Shown here: in pieces, positions 40,140-53,670 of the stretch | Position numbering within the stretch: the stretch's first letter is position 1 | Layout of the letters: each line of letters starts with the position of its first letter | From: Phocoena phocoena | Taxonomy: Eukaryota; Chordata; Mammalia; Artiodactyla; Phocoenidae | Direction: 5' to 3' | NCBI RefSeq assembly: GCF_963924675.1 | Contig: NC_089224.1 | Coordinates: forward strand, 44,001,158-44,065,157 | DNA: 64,000 nt | Notes under the pieces: model-generated | Told to the model about the DNA's origin: nothing | The model's input: only the letters and a program-made list of their open reading frames with translations | The model's database searches: none | Program-made: the position numbers and the translations under genes

Positions 40140-41220
40140 ATGCCAGGCCCTTATTTATCATCCAAATCAATGTAATAGCCTCCTAAACCAACTTTTCCTC
40201 TCCTGTTTTGCTCTACTGGCAAAGTAATCATTCAAATAAGAAACTCTGACTATGGATTCAACTTACTAAGTAGCTTCTGTGGAGCCTTATTGTCTACAAG
40301 ATAAAATCCAAGTCTCTTGCTTTAGAATAAAAAATCTGCCATAAACTGACCCCTGTCTACACGTTTGGCATTTCTTCATGGTACTCCCTACTTTACTTTA
40401 GCTGCAACACTAAAAACCTTCATGCCCTGTGACATTTCACTGCTCTCTATCTGTGCTCACTGCTAAAACTCAGCTTGAAATACCCTCTCCTTTATTTATT
40501 TTTTTTTACATCTTTATTGGAGTATAATTGCTTTACAATGGTGTGTTAGTTTCTGCTTTATAACAAAGTGAATCAGTTATACATATACATATGTTCCCAT
40601 ATCTCTTCCCTCCTGTGTCTCCCTCCCTCCCACCCCTCTAGGTGGTCACAAAGCACCGAGCTGATCTCCCTGTGCTATGCGGCTGCTTCCCACTATCTAT
40701 TTTACGTTTGGTAGTGTATATATATCCAGGCCAGTCTCTCACTTTGTCCCAGTTTACCCTTCCCCCTCCCCATACCCTCAACTCCATTCTCTAGTAGGTC
40801 TGTGTCTTTATTCCCGTCTTACCCCTAGGTTCTTCGTGACATTTATTTTTTCTTAGATTCCATATATATGTGTTAGCATATGGTATTTGTCTTTCTCTTT
40901 CTGACTTACTTCACTCTGAAAATACCTTCTCCTTATCTCCTACTTGTTCACTTGACCACCTTCTACTCATATTTCAAGAATAAGTTCATGTGTCATTTCT
41001 TCCAGGAAGCATTCTCTGATAACCTTACATCAGGTAGGGTCAAATCCACTTCCTCTGAACTTGAATAGTTCTCTGTGTATCCTTTTATCATAGTACTTAT
41101 TATTGAAGTTACCTGTATGGACTCTGAGCCTCTTCATGTCAAAAGCCATATGTCATTAGTCTTTGTGTCATCTTCCATTGTGCCTGAAACATGATCATCA
41201 CTCAATAAATATTTCATGAA
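40140..41220 (+). mobile_element. L2 LINE 3' portion, split by a young L1
   Basis: The left part (40140-40492) follows the L2 3' region: 'ataaaatccaagtctcttgc', 'ccataaactgacccctgtct', 'aaaactcagcttgaaatacc'. The right part (40935-41220) continues with 'cttccaggaagcattctctg' and ends 'atcactcaataaatatttca'. The continuity across the gap shows that the L1 tail at 40493-40918 was inserted into it. Confidence 0.85.
40493..40918 (-). mobile_element. Young LINE-1 3' end, antisense, inside L2
   Basis: Reverse complement of the 3' UTR of the full-length L1 (its positions about 17970-18390), beginning with the T-run (poly(A) tail) near 40493 and the reversed poly(A) signal 'tttattgg', and ending at 'cttacttcactctg'. 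The flanking duplication 'aaataccctctcctt' (40478-40492) and 'aaataccttctcctt' (40920-40934) is 15 bp with one mismatch. 5'-truncated at about 425 bp. The open frame at 40880-41068 crosses its edge and is not a gene. Confidence 0.93.
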
Positions 41221-43720
41221 GCATAACAATTCTCCCTGCTTTTCTAAAATATGCACAACATATTCATCATGGTTGCCATTTTCCTATGAACATGTCTCTC
41301 CACCCAATCCTACTTAATAAATTTGACAACTCTATCTAACCCTGACACACATGATATTTTGAGTGTTGGTGTTAGCTTTCCCATCTGCTCAGATTTGGTT
41401 GTTTATAACTATTTGGTGTTTTCTAGTCCTTAATTACTTTTATAATTTATTAGTGAATTTTATTCCAGGGTCATCTGGTTTCTTTGGTAGCCTGTGGAGA
41501 GAGATTCAACAAAAGCCACTTAAAATCTAAGTTAATTACAGTCTCTGTCTTAATTACAGACATGCTATGCATTTTATTAACTCCTTCAAAGAATCTTAAG
41601 TATATGAAAAAAGGAAAACTTACTTTTGTAATAATTATGCTAATGTTACCTTGATAAATTTATCTATACTACCCAGGCCCCTAATGGCTAAAATCTTTGT
41701 TGCAAAATAATCAGTGACCAGATGCTAGGTGTTTTGCTATTGGTTTACCTTTCTTGAAATCATTGCCGAACATGAACTTAAGCACAAACACATGAATTAA
41801 TTCACAGTATACAACTTTCTTAATTTCACCTATATATCAGCTCTCTAATTTAGCCTATACTGATTCTTTCTTACTGCTAACAAATCTTTTGTGGTGTACA
41901 GAAAGACAGATAGTACCAATAGATACTGGCTAATAGTTTTTAGTTTATGTCTACATATACTTTGATCATCTAAGTGTAACGTAAACTTCATTTGAAATGC
42001 CATACTTCACCTTCTACAAAAACTAATCAAAAATATACTAAGGTAACCAATACTCGTGGTTAGATCTCATGGGAGATTTCTTGAATTGGACACCTAAGTA
42101 AATGTACCTTAATTTAAGAGTGAGTGTAAGAGAGGGACATCTGGAAGAACTATCCCTATACTGCTTTCTAACACATGAAATGAAAGCATGCTTAAAACTA
42201 TTCTTCCTTGATAGACAAAAGCATAAACATACTACAATACGACTCTGGTAATTAGGGATTTGGACTTTTATATTTACTACCTCCATTTCAAGTGGAATTG
42301 CCTTTTCATTTAAGATGGTCACAGACATCAGAAATGGTATTCATGCATCAATTTTTCTAGTAAAATTAAGTTATTTCATGTAAAGCTGACCTATTTGACC
42401 TAAGCTTTCAATCCAATCTTTCCTGTGGGATAAAAAATGTTAGGAATATACTATGAAGCAACTTAGTATTTTGTAAGTATTCTCACTCTCAAAAAAATCT
42501 GACCAAAAAGGGTGCTTCTGAGTTAGTCAGTTTGAATAATAATATTTAAAACTACTGCAAGGCATGCAAAATAGAGCTGAAAATGTAATAGGTAATTATA
42601 TTCACAAGGATACAATGATTTTACTCCCAACCTCATGGCCTTCATCTATAGATCTAATTCTAATTCACAGAGGAAAAGTAATTCCCTTGCCTATCACAGT
42701 GCACATTCCAATAGTGAACTCAGTGAAGAGAGGAAGACAACAGGTAATACAAGCAAAAGTTTCTAAGGAAAGAAACTTTGGGGGAAATTCTAGCCAGCTG
42801 TGCATTGGAATAATACCCACCCTAGAAACCAAATAGTTTATACAGAATTCTGACAGACGGAAAAATAGAATAAATAACCCCAACACTAAGATTATGACAA
42901 TGACAGTTATTAGATGGCTTGCTTAGTTGAAGCTCTGTGATTTGGGATTTGGCACGCCATGTTCCACTGCTGCATAGTTATGGGACATTAATGTTTCTTT
43001 GGGTGACATTGACAGCATGATGGGAAAACTTAGAAGATGATAGCGGCCCCTACTGTATTATTTATTATTACTTACCACACATTTCAATTAAGTAGGCTTA
43101 TGCATTTGGACACAAGAAAAGAACCTGAAATCTCTAAAGGACACCTAAAACCAAATGGATAAACACAAGTTGGAATGTGTATTAGGTTTGCTTTTATACG
43201 GATTGACACATATGAATCAACAAAAATTCAGACTAACCAACATTTCTCATGTCCATGGATTTAAGAGGTACACTTTATGCTTTTGATAATCTGTGCTAAA
43301 ATACAAACTTACTAAAGAAAATTTGGTTTTTATATAAATAATCAGAAAATAATAATCTTTTATAATCCACTACTCAGCAATAACTGCTACTAATTTTTTT
43401 AAAGTTTTTGAAATGTAACATACATGTGAAAAAATATTGTGAAACAATTTCTCACAAGTTCTCAACCAATAACTGATGCTACGTGTAGACTGCACAGCTC
43501 CCTCATTCTTTGGTAAGGGGGCAGGAATAACTCTAAGGGATGTGTATATACTGGTTCCTAAAGTGTTTCCAGTAGAATTAATTATAACCCGAAGATTCAT
43601 AACAGATACTTTTTGGCAATCTTCCTTTCACTTTCCTACCCACAATGGTGGTTACTTCATCTTCTAAATAAACTACTGGCATTTGAAACCTTGTATCAAA
43701 GTCTGAGTGATCCAAAACTA
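41221..43720. other. Intergenic DNA, no gene seen
   Basis: AT-rich with no supported gene. Open frames at 42038-42328 and 42564-42836 have no recognisable motifs. Confidence 0.4.
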
Positions 43721-43724
43721 AGAC

Positions 43725-44370
43725 AAATGTAATATAGAAAATTGAAAATAGATACATTGGCTCTATGAGAAGATGAATAAAACTGATGCATAACTTGAAA
43801 GACTGACAAAAAAGGATACAAGATATAAATACCAGTATCATGAATTTAAAAGAGGATATTTCTATAAATATTACAGATATTATAAAGATAACTGTGCAAT
43901 AGTATGAGAAATTTATGACAGCAAATTTTTCAATTCAGATGAAATGGATTATTTCTGAGAAAAATAAGCTTAATAAAATTAGCACAAGAATAAATAATCT
44001 AAATAGTCTTGTGTCTAAGGTGATTGAATACATAAATAAAAACGTTTCCCCCACAAAAAAACTTTAGGTATGTATAGCTTCTCCAATAAAAGTTTACATA
44101 TTTATATTTTAAAAATTATGTTTCAGAAAATACAGAAGTAATACCTTTCCAATAATAATATAAAAATCTGACTAGGATATTTCCATAAAGAAAAATTACA
44201 GACGAATAACTCGAATGAATACAGTGCAAAATATCTCATGCCAAATCCAGGGATACTTAAAAAATATATCAGGATTAAATTGGATTTTCTCCAGGAATGC
44301 AAGGTTAGCTTAATATTTAAAAACCAACCAGTGAAAGAGTCTAAGGGGAAAATCAGTTATCTTAATATAG
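43725..44370 (+). mobile_element. Old LINE-1 ORF2 fragment
   Basis: Decayed but ordered L1 ORF2 landmarks: the 'aactgatgcataacttgaaa' / 'gactgacaaaaaaggataca' part of the endonuclease-RT linker, 'accagtatcatgaatttaaa', then 'aattacagacgaataactcg' and 'ctccaggaatgcaaggttag' of the RT domain (RISL...GFIPGMQG region). Many stops. The plus-strand frame at 44238-44711 begins inside this relic and is not a gene. Confidence 0.75.
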
Positions 44371-47300
44371 GCAGAAAAGCAATGGTTTGGTTCCAGGACA
44401 TGGCGTATTCACATGTGTCCTGTATAAGTCAGGGTACAAGACATGGACCCATGTTCCAACGATTTCTACCTCAGGAAAAAAAAAAAACAAAACCCTGCAA
44501 CATGGGTTACATAATTTTATGCTGTGTATCCAACATTTGTAAGCTGAACTTACTTCATCTTTTTTTTCTTTGTTCTCAACACTGTAAAATTGCAATCCAC
44601 AAAATTTGCCACTACCTGAACTCACATCATTTTAAGGATCCAAATTTCATAAAAGATATGTTAAGACATTTAATATATATACTTATATATACTTTTTATG
44701 CTGTAATATAATTTCTATTAAAGTCTTGATTATGATTCATAGAGATTAATGATGTGGTATACAAAATATTGTATCAGATAGTGCAATATTATATGGAGAA
44801 GAGTTATAGCTGGAAATATAATGGTTCAGTTCTTGAGTTCTATGAGTGTGCAAGGGTTTCAACCAGAATTTTAAATTCAGCAAATAAGTACCATCTTTAT
44901 TAGTGTCTTAAATTTCTTCCTTTGCCAACTGGAAGCAAGCTAGAGGAAGCCGGCTGAAAATGAATCAGTGTAAATGCCATGCATTTTACAAAGTCTGGTT
45001 TTGTTCTCCTTTATGTTTGACATAATAAATCCTAGGAAAATTGCAGTGTTTTAAAAAACTTATATGTAACCCGAACAATTAGACTTCCTATAGGTATAGT
45101 TAGTCTCTTGAGAGGAAAGAATTTCAAGATTTCCTCTTTTGTTTTAAGATGTATATAAAATAAAACTTATAAATGTAATTAACAAATCTGCAAGTATTGT
45201 TTGCAAGTCTTCTAAGTTCATAGCAATGTAGATGAGATAAGGAAGTAAGCACAATACTCTCCACCAGACACTTATTTATCTCCGTGGTTTTCACAGTGTT
45301 CTAGTCACCTGTCTATAATACCACACATGCTCTATGCTTTATTCATTTACCTACATGCCATCTCCCCTTTTAACCTAGGAATACTTCATAGATACAGTGA
45401 ATTAATGTTCTTGCTCTTAACTGCTCTTGACTACCAACATAGTGCAGAATAAATACCAACATATTTATTTTGAAAAACAAGTAAAGCAGGATTTTCTATT
45501 TTTTTAAAATATTAAACCAAGATGTTCTCTTTTTTTCCAATGCAATGGAGCCAGTATTATGATCTGATTAGAATCAGGTTTTCAAATAATTATTAACTAA
45601 ACTATGTTTAGTTAAAAATTACTGGGTCCTCTTTTAACAGGAAGAGCAGCAGAAGCAAAAACATGAACTCTGGAAAACTTTGTTTTCTTTTGTTTTTGGA
45701 CTGTGTACCATCAGGAAAATTTCAAGAAATTAAAAATATCAATAAACCATGTTTAAGTAAACAATCTTGCAACTTATTTAAATAATTCAAGTAATGGAAT
45801 AATAAATGTGTGAATTTGAGCTGAGTTGTTAATATTTGTTGCAAATATAAATTGAGTCTAAAAGGTAGGTGAGAACATAGACAAAACATATAGTTGGGAA
45901 AGACAATGAACATTTTGGGGATATTGAGTAGACAAATTAAAAGGAGTAGACTGAACATGTAGGAAATAGTTAAGTAATAAACTTGGAATGGTGGGTTGGG
46001 TCATTTTTGGAAGGCAGCTATGCTCACCACTATACCACCAATGCACACTAAAGGAAGTCCATACTCATTTTTGAATGCTGTGTTAGGAAGTGACAAAACC
46101 ATTAAAACATTTTGAGCAGAATAGTGATACACATAAAGCTGAACTTAGTAACTTTAATCCAGAGAATGTGTAGAATTTGTAAAGCACAGAGAGATTGAGA
46201 GCAGAAAAAAATCATTTTATTTAAATCATAAGGTGGTAGTGAACTGATTTAAAATTATACATATTACAACAGTAATGAAGAAATACTAAATACAAGACCA
46301 AAAAAAAATTGACTAGGCATAGTCAATGGGATGAAAAGAAAAGAGATGTATTATCTACTTAACTATATTAAAATAGTGGAGTAAAGCATTAAAATATACT
46401 CCTTTTATGATCTAATACATAATTAAAACAAGCTGTATATTTTGATGATTTAGTACCTTATTCACTACTGTATATAATATGTCAGAGGATTCAGTCATTT
46501 CTGTTCTCACTTCAGAGCTTTTCAATAAAAATGTATCTTTCAATATTTTATTATTAAGTATATAGATGTGTAGTGGACTTTGTATAAAGCACTGTTTGTT
46601 GTGGTGATCCATCACAATCTTTTCATTACTTTGTTGCTATAAAGAAGAAAACTTTGGGGAAAAAGGAAAGCCTTGACAGTCTCTGGCCTTTAGAATTACT
46701 CAACCTAGGAAATTATTCCCAATGTCCCCCTATTTTGTAGCCTACTTTTGAAGTAATTCCCTAAAGATTTCTTTCCTTTTTGAGCTCTGCATATCATTTC
46801 ATTTCCTGTCTTCCTATGTAATGGGAAAACATCCTTCACTTTAAAAAAGAGCTATTTAAAACTACAGTTCATCCAAAGATGATGTGTGAATTTGTAGTGT
46901 ACTGCACACATAAATGGGGGAAAAATAGCCTGGAAAATCCTTGTATAACAGGATCTGTTCTTCTAGTCTGCCTAACTTGTGCACTGGAACCTTATCATAA
47001 ACTTCAGTTGGATCCACCATATCAGCAATTCATCCTCTCCCATTCTTATTCCTCACTATCCCATTAAAAAAAAGAAAAGAGACAGATTTTACTGCTGAAC
47101 ACATAATACCCAATGAGACCTGGTTATTGGAAGCCAGCCTCATGGAGGGAAGGGTGATTGCTAAGGCAGCATGAGCTCTCCCCTTGCCCACACACTGATT
47201 TTCCTTGCCTGAGGACATTTTAATGCTAACAAAAATGCTTTAGTGATTATAACTGAACCCTTGGTACAAATTTTGTAAATATGATGTATGCATTAAGAAA

Positions 47301-47855
47301 ATGTATGTAAAACAAACTTCCAATATTGCTGAACTAATATGTTGGGGAGACCTCAGCCAGATGAAAAGCCTATTCTGACCCCATTGAGACCTTCTGTCTT
47401 GTGTCATTCACCTATTTCTGTGTTGTTGCTTTAGTTTTTATGGCCCATCCTAAGGCACAATATAACCTAATCTGTACTATAGAACAACCATCTATGGGTA
47501 TCACAGCACCTGTAAATATTTTTGTGACTTCTCACTTTCTGGATGTAATTTAGCAATGCTTGCACTATATATACAGTTTTCAACAAATGCATCTCTAGAA
47601 ATTTAGCTATTTTTGTTGCAATTTTCCTATTGGGGAGATCTTTATAATGCTTATGGATTTCTTCAATGGCTTATCTTCCTTGGGTGGCTGATTTTTATTG
47701 TGCCACTTGACTTGCAATTCAAAAATTTTTTTTCTGACCTTCACTGTCTTTTACACTCTTTTTTTTGGTAAAATAACACTACTTAGATGACCAGTACTTT
47801 AAACATTTCTTTCAGAGGGCAGAAATAATTCACTCTGATTACTCCAATGTCCTAC
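44371..47855. other. Intergenic DNA, no gene seen
   Basis: AT-rich, with short homopolymer runs (44478-44488 A-run) and no recognised gene. Frames such as 45722-45958 and 46412-46615 lack motifs. Confidence 0.4.
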
Positions 47856-47859
47856 TTTC

Positions 47860-47990
47860 TTTTCTAGATTATGAACTTTGCGAACAGGGTATTTATATTT
47901 ATATATTTATATCCATGGCATTAATGCAGTGCTTAGCAAGTAACAGGTATTCAGTAAAGATCTGTTGAGTTGATGAATGAATTTGTCACC
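47860..47990 (+). mobile_element. L2 LINE 3' end fragment
   Basis: 'cagtgcttagcaagtaacag', 'gtattcagtaaagatctgtt' and 'gagttgatgaatgaatttg' match the L2 3' end in sense. Confidence 0.65.
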
Positions 47991-49075
47991 AGTTAATATC
48001 CTGTCCATGTTGTGGGATTCACAATCACCCAGTTGGAAAAGGAAGGTTGGATCAGATAACCTTCTTGGATTTCTTTTTCTCCTTGTCTGATTCCATGATA
48101 CTGTTCATATCTTAATCATCAATATGCATATAAATATTCTGTTCGGCTTGATGCAAAACGGTTCTGTCTTTCTGAATCATAAAGGTTGGTATTTTTACTT
48201 GAGAATGACCTATTTAACAGCTATACACAGTTTTGGATATGGTCTTAATGCCTCCTGCTGGCAAATCATAAGGTATTTTTCCCAAAAATCATAATCCTAC
48301 TGTTTGCAGAATTATAAATATATTACATTTATAGTTAGAGTATGACATTTTTAATGTGAATGGACTCTAAAATAGCCACAGGTGACCAGTTCGATATTTA
48401 CAGTCTGTGGCATTTCCAGAGAGACAAATCTTTGGTTACGGACTGTCTGACAGTATGACTTCTTCAGATGAGGTAAACATCATCTGTGGTTCAGCAGGAA
48501 GCGCACACCATACACAGGTCCTGAGCAACTGCTATTAGATGATCATTGATTATGCTTTTACTATTTTCAAGGTCAAGGAAAAGTCTGTCTAGGCTTATAC
48601 AGAAGATAGCAAACTACATCCTCAGTAGAAAGGTCTTTGAAAGCCTTTTCTAGCTTTGGCAGTGATGTACTATACGCTGCAGGCTTACCATGTCTCTTTA
48701 GCAGGTCATATATTGTTTTTTATGCTCAGCTGAGTAGAGCTAAGATCAATTTTTAAATCACATTGTCATATTATCCATCTCCACAATTTGAGATTAGGTG
48801 GATAAATTGTTTGCTATTTTTATAAAAGCCTTTCAGTTATACAACTTGGGAAGGAAAAGAGGTAACCCTCTTCTTTAAAACCCTAAAATGTTGGGTTATA
48901 AATTAAAATTAAATAAAATAACGTGCGTAAAAACTCTACACTCTAAAGACCTATTTTATATTTGTAGGGGTATGTGAAAGGAAAAAGATAAATGGAATAA
49001 CAATAAGGAATGCCTATTGAAAAATTAACTCTAGAAGAACAAGCAGTTTTTCTATTTTAATCCAAATACTAATGT
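47991..49075. other. Intergenic DNA, no gene seen
   Basis: No gene or repeat recognised. Moderately AT-rich unique-looking sequence. Confidence 0.4.
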
Positions 49076-49079
49076 GGTA

Positions 49080-49305
49080 TAAAACCATTTAAGATACATA
49101 TGAAATGTGGAAAATATATTAAAAGAATAGCATTTGCTTTCATTATTATTATTATTATTACATTTCCTAGTTAAATATTATATTTTTTGTGTAAAATGTA
49201 ACCAGTAAAGTGAGTGAACGGTACATGGGATTTCTCTGTACTCTTTGAACTTTCAGTGAATCTATAATTTTTTCAAACTAAGAAATTCCAAAAAGGAAAA
49301 TAAGA
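49080..49305 (+). mobile_element. Probable old LINE-1 3' end
   Basis: 'ggtacatgggatttctctgt' then 'actttcagtgaatctataat' and 'ttttttcaaactaagaaatt' follow the end of old L1 3' UTRs. It contains a short (ATT)n run at 49143-49160. Confidence 0.5.
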
Positions 49306-49984
49306 GTCACATTTGTGGTATCAAAAGGCAAAAACATAACACTGATTATATTATGAATTTTGCTCATGAAAATTCTGAGAAATTTCTTAGTTTGCACTTT
49401 TTACATAGGGTAAAACTAAACTTTTTTTTGGAATTCACTGAACAACGATTAGGTATTTAACATAAATTGGTAATGATGGTGACTAAACAAGTTAAAGCCA
49501 TGTTTTTTTTCTTCTTAGCAGCAGTGGAATAGACTGCTTAGTGGTCTACGTTGAATAAAATTGTGAAAGAAAGGTTTTTCACAATTCCTAAAAATAAATG
49601 AGAAAAATAGTGTACAAATTGAATCTTTTGACTATTGGAAGGAATTAATGGGGAGGAGTTCTAAAAATCAGAAACTAGTGCATTCACTGGATGTTGGACC
49701 CAGAATTTGCTTGACAGATGGTTCAGATAAGCATGTTTAGAAATACTACCCTTTAGATATCTTCAAATTTATTTTATAGGTTTAATGTTTAAATTATTAA
49801 ACAAGAAAAATTATTATATATTAAATTCAAAGAGGTAGAAATATGACAATGTAAACTACGGGAAACAAAAGAAATGAATTTATAAAGAGAAGGAAAATTA
49901 AATTCACAAATTTGAATGTAGAAACAGAGTATAATTCATAATTACAACCAATAGCTTGTTCTTAAAGTAAACATGCAGTTAAGT
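49306..49984. other. Intergenic DNA, no gene seen
   Basis: AT-rich, no gene or nameable repeat. Confidence 0.45.
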
Positions 49985-50620
49985 GGCTAACTTACTAAAA
50001 AACATGAACTATTTTTTAAGTAGACATGGTAATTGTAAAGATCATTTGGAAAAATAACATGTGGAAATAGGTAGAAAAACTCTAAAAAAGAACCTTGGTC
50101 ATATATTAACAAATAATAGAATGCTGTAGTAGTTCAAAAACTTGGTCTTCTTGTGTTAAAAAATATTAATTGAACTAAATAGAAAATCCAGTGACACAGT
50201 TTGTTAAAAAGTATTTAATATATAATAAAGTTGGCTTTTCTATTAGTGGTGAAAAGCTGGTTCACTAAAAAGAAAAAAATATATATGTATGTATCTATAT
50301 ATGTTTATATCCTTGGGACAACTGGTTAGCCATGTGTGAAAACAAACACATCTTTATCACACTCTGTATGCCAAAACATATCCCAGGCGTTGCAGAAATT
50401 TAAATATAAAGTAGTGGAACTTTGAAAGTAGTAAAAGAAAAAAAAGGGCCATTTAATATTCTCAGAATGAAATCCCTTAAGCCATAAACAATAAAATAAG
50501 ACTGACTAGGTAAAAACCGAATACGTATGTATAGCAAAATTGTTTAAAAACAAAGGCAAAAGACAAACCAGGAAAATAATATTTTGCAGATAAAAGGCTC
50601 ATATTTTAAAAAGAAATATC
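49985..50620 (+). mobile_element. Old LINE-1 ORF2 C-terminal fragment
   Basis: Ordered L1 signals: 'gtgtgaaaacaaacacatct' and 'ccaaaacatatcccaggcgt' (the SHLAYTKIN-type block), 'gggacaactggttagccat', 'ctcagaatgaaatcccttaa' and 'aaaagacaaaccaggaaaat'. Heavily decayed with stops in all frames. Confidence 0.7.
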
Positions 50621-50809
50621 TATCAATATCTTTCAATATCTGATCCATAGCTTCCTTGCCAACATCAATTTCTAACACACTTGCCGCTGCCCGCTCCTTT
50701 TCAGTCTCTCTACTCTTTATTTTCCTTAAACATTCCAAAACACCCTCCTATCTCAAGGCATTTGAATTGCCGTCATGTAATGACTTGGTATCTTATATCT
50801 CCAGGGAAA

Positions 50810-50955
50810 TGCTCTCAGGACCCACCCCCTTGCATACCAAAATCCATGGTAATGCTCAAGTCCCTTATATAAAATGGCATAGTACAAAGAATAGCTGGCC
50901 CTCCCTATCTGCAGATGCCCAACCCGTGCATATGGGGCCAACTGTAGTGTTGCCT
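50810..50955. mobile_element. MER2/Tigger-type DNA transposon relic
   Basis: 'caggacccacccccttgcat', 'accaaaatccatggtaatgc' and 'tcaagtcccttatataaaat' are diagnostic of one MER2/Tigger end; 'ggccctccctatctgcagat' directly after it matches the other terminal region. The element is thus an internally deleted copy with both ends close together (mariner/Tc1 superfamily). The minus- and plus-strand open frames over it are incidental. Confidence 0.8.
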
Positions 50956-50984
50956 TCAAATAGAATGTGCTCCTTTCAGATATC

Positions 50985-51260
50985 CACATAGCATGTGCCC
51001 TCATATCTTTGTTTCTGTTTGCATATCCTCTCCTCAGATGCTTTCCTGATTATAGCCACATTAGCACCCTTGTCACTCTTAATTTCCCTCTGTTATTTCT
51101 TTTCACAGCACCAGTACTTGACATTATTTTATTTATGTGTGTATGTATGTTTGTTTGTATGTATATGTATTGTCAATCTTCCTATTCTCAAATTTCTTGC
51201 AAATAGGAACATCATGCTTTTATTTATCATATTGGCAAAAATTAAAATTCTGGTGGCACA
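50985..51260 (+). mobile_element. L2 LINE fragment
   Basis: 'catatcctctcctcagatgc', 'tttcctgattatagccacat' and 'tttcttttcacagcaccagt' then 'cttgcaaataggaacatcat' follow L2 3' sequence. A (GTAT)n-like stretch lies near 51137-51168. Confidence 0.6.
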
Positions 51261-52729
51261 CAGAGTTTTAGAAGATATGAGATAACACAACATTTCTTAG
51301 GGAATGATGTAGAACACTATCAAGTTGCATTCTTTTACATTTCACTGAGAAATTATAGATCTAAGAATTCATATCACTAATAGAATCACATATATATATA
51401 TAAATATATGTTGAATTTAGTATTATTAGTAATAGTAAAAATAGAAACAAATCAAAATGTCCATTTGGGGCCAAGTGAACAAATGACTAAGCATCGAAAA
51501 TGTTATGTCACATAGCATTTTAAAGAATGAAGTAGATTAACAATTCTATTACAAAAAAGAACAGGTGAAGCAAGGAAAGCAATGTAAAATCCAATGTGTA
51601 TAATTTGGTTAAGTTTATGTAAGAAACAAAAAAATGAAGTTGATAATCACCACATTGCAGAGAGTGGAACAAGGTGTCTGAGGTAGGAGTAAAAGACCAT
51701 TTTGCACTATTTATTTTATCATTTTATGCATCATTGAAACAACATCAACAACCACTATGAGAGATACAGAAAGATGAGGGTAGAGTACAGGCTAAGTTTG
51801 TGCAGTGATCAGGCTGGTGAAGGGGCAGATGTTTGACAATAAAGAACCTTAGAGGTCATTATAAGATGTCTGTCTATGTGGAGGAATGGGAAACCATTGA
51901 AGGGATTGAATTTGACACAAACCTCCTAGCCAAATTTGGCAGAGCCAGGGTTTGAAACCACTTTTGTCTAACTCTTCTCTACTTCCAAAATAAGATTTAA
52001 AGGGGTTGAAAAATATGATTTGAAAACTCTGTAAATAAACTTAACTAACTTTACATGGGCATGCTATATTGGGTTTACCTGGTGGTATCATATGTACATT
52101 GGAGAGGAGATTTTCTGAGAAGTAAAACAAATCCTTTAAATTTAAATGTATAAAACACAGCTTATGTGTCTAAATTAAAGATACCTTTAAAAGTTAAGTA
52201 CATTTATATAAACCTTCTTCTCTCAGATGGGGAATTATATTTGTAACCTCTCCAACTTGGTATATATTTATACAATATATTCATATCTATTTTTAGTTTG
52301 ATATGTTTGGAATTTTGTTTAAAGTGAATTGTAATGGGGACTGCTGGTACTAACTTGCAGGCTTTAATTTTTCTCTGTACTTTGAAAATATATAAATACA
52401 AATGGAAAAATGTATGTTATCAGAGTAAATTTTTAAAGATGAATGAATGAATAAATAAATAGTTCTGTGACAGCTGCTATGGGCAATTCTAATATTTTGC
52501 TTTGGGAAACTCTAATTGTTTTCTTTATTAAAATTAAGAAAGTAGTAGGTAAGGCTTCGAAGAAAACCATTAGCTATTTTGTTTTTGTAATAATTTTATT
52601 CTATTACTATATTTAATTATGGTACGCCTTTACTGACTATTGAATAAAGGTGATGCTAGAAGATATTTTTTTTCAAAATTATTTCTCCATCAAAGATAGT
52701 TTGAAATTCCTTTGATGTTCATCCTTCCA
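51261..52729. other. Intergenic DNA, no gene seen
   Basis: Weak MIR-like antisense bits near 51900-51990 ('gcagagccagggtttgaaac'). A short (GAAT/AAAT)n repeat is at 52439-52462. No gene. Confidence 0.4.
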
Positions 52730-52950
52730 TTTCTATTTGTCATCTTCCTAAAGTTACACTTAGATTATTAAAACGGGTTTCTAATGGGTAGCCTTGCTTC
52801 TAGTCCATTCAACTCATCCAAGCCTGCTAAAGCTCTATTTTATTTCTGTGCTAAAGCATATGAAATGATGCTTTACCATTCAAATGGTAGAGTCTCAAAT
52901 CCTTCATCTGGCAGAGAAAACCTTTAAGATTGTGAGTATTAATATAACTG
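52730..52950 (+). mobile_element. Possible L2 LINE fragment
   Basis: 'tttctaatgggtagccttgc' and 'ttctagtccattcaactcat' resemble the L2 region '...ctaactggtctccctgcctcc...'. Diverged, so uncertain. Confidence 0.4.
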
Positions 52951-53405
52951 GATTACCCTACATACAGATAATTAAAGGAAAATGGTCCCAATTTGTGAGG
53001 TCAGAGTCCTGGAAGTAGATCTTGCCATTGGGAGTAGGGCAAAAGCTGAAGGAATTGAATTGGAAGCAATGGAAGAAATTTAGACCAGAAGACCAAACTT
53101 GTTATTCCTTCTCCTCCTAAAAAAATCAACAGACACCAAGCCAGATGTCAAAGTGGAAGCATGGAGGGAAAGGACTAGGAGTAGTTAATTAATATAAATT
53201 GTTTGTTCTGAAATGATGGTAGGGATGGAGGCAACTTTCAATACATTAATGAGATTGTTCCAGTAGGTTAGTGGAGAGTTCCAGTGGGAAATCCAGAAAT
53301 CTTAGCAGATGGTCAGAAACAAAATCATTTTAGAAATAAATACTATTTTTGAGTAGCACTTCAAGATTTATATTTTATTTGTCCTTCTCTATTTATATGT
53401 AATAA
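52951..53405. other. Intergenic DNA, no gene seen
   Basis: No gene or clear repeat. Confidence 0.45.
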
Positions 53406-53409
53406 AATA

Positions 53410-53670
53410 GTAGCTAATATTTATGTAAAATATTTATGTAAGGTTAGTAACAATACATTAGGTGCTTTGCATGCTTTATTTCACCTCCATCCTCAAAATA
53501 ATCAACCCTATGAGGTAAGAACTATTATTATTATTATCACCAGTTCATGGATTACAGAACAGAAAAAGTAAACGACATATTGAAAATAACACTGTAAGTA
53601 AGTGACACTGTTGGGATTGGAAGCCAAGCTTTGCTGACACCAGAGTATATGCTTTGGGCTCCTACACTGC
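53410..53670 (-). mobile_element. MIR SINE, antisense
   Basis: 'aggtgctttgcatgctttat', 'caaccctatgaggtaagaac', 'tattattattatcaccagtt' and 'gggattggaagccaagcttt' are the antisense MIR in the right order. Confidence 0.85.

Noticed and set aside
44238..44711. 157-codon frame as a gene
   Set aside because: It begins in a decayed L1 ORF2 relic and continues into AT-rich DNA with no recognisable domain.
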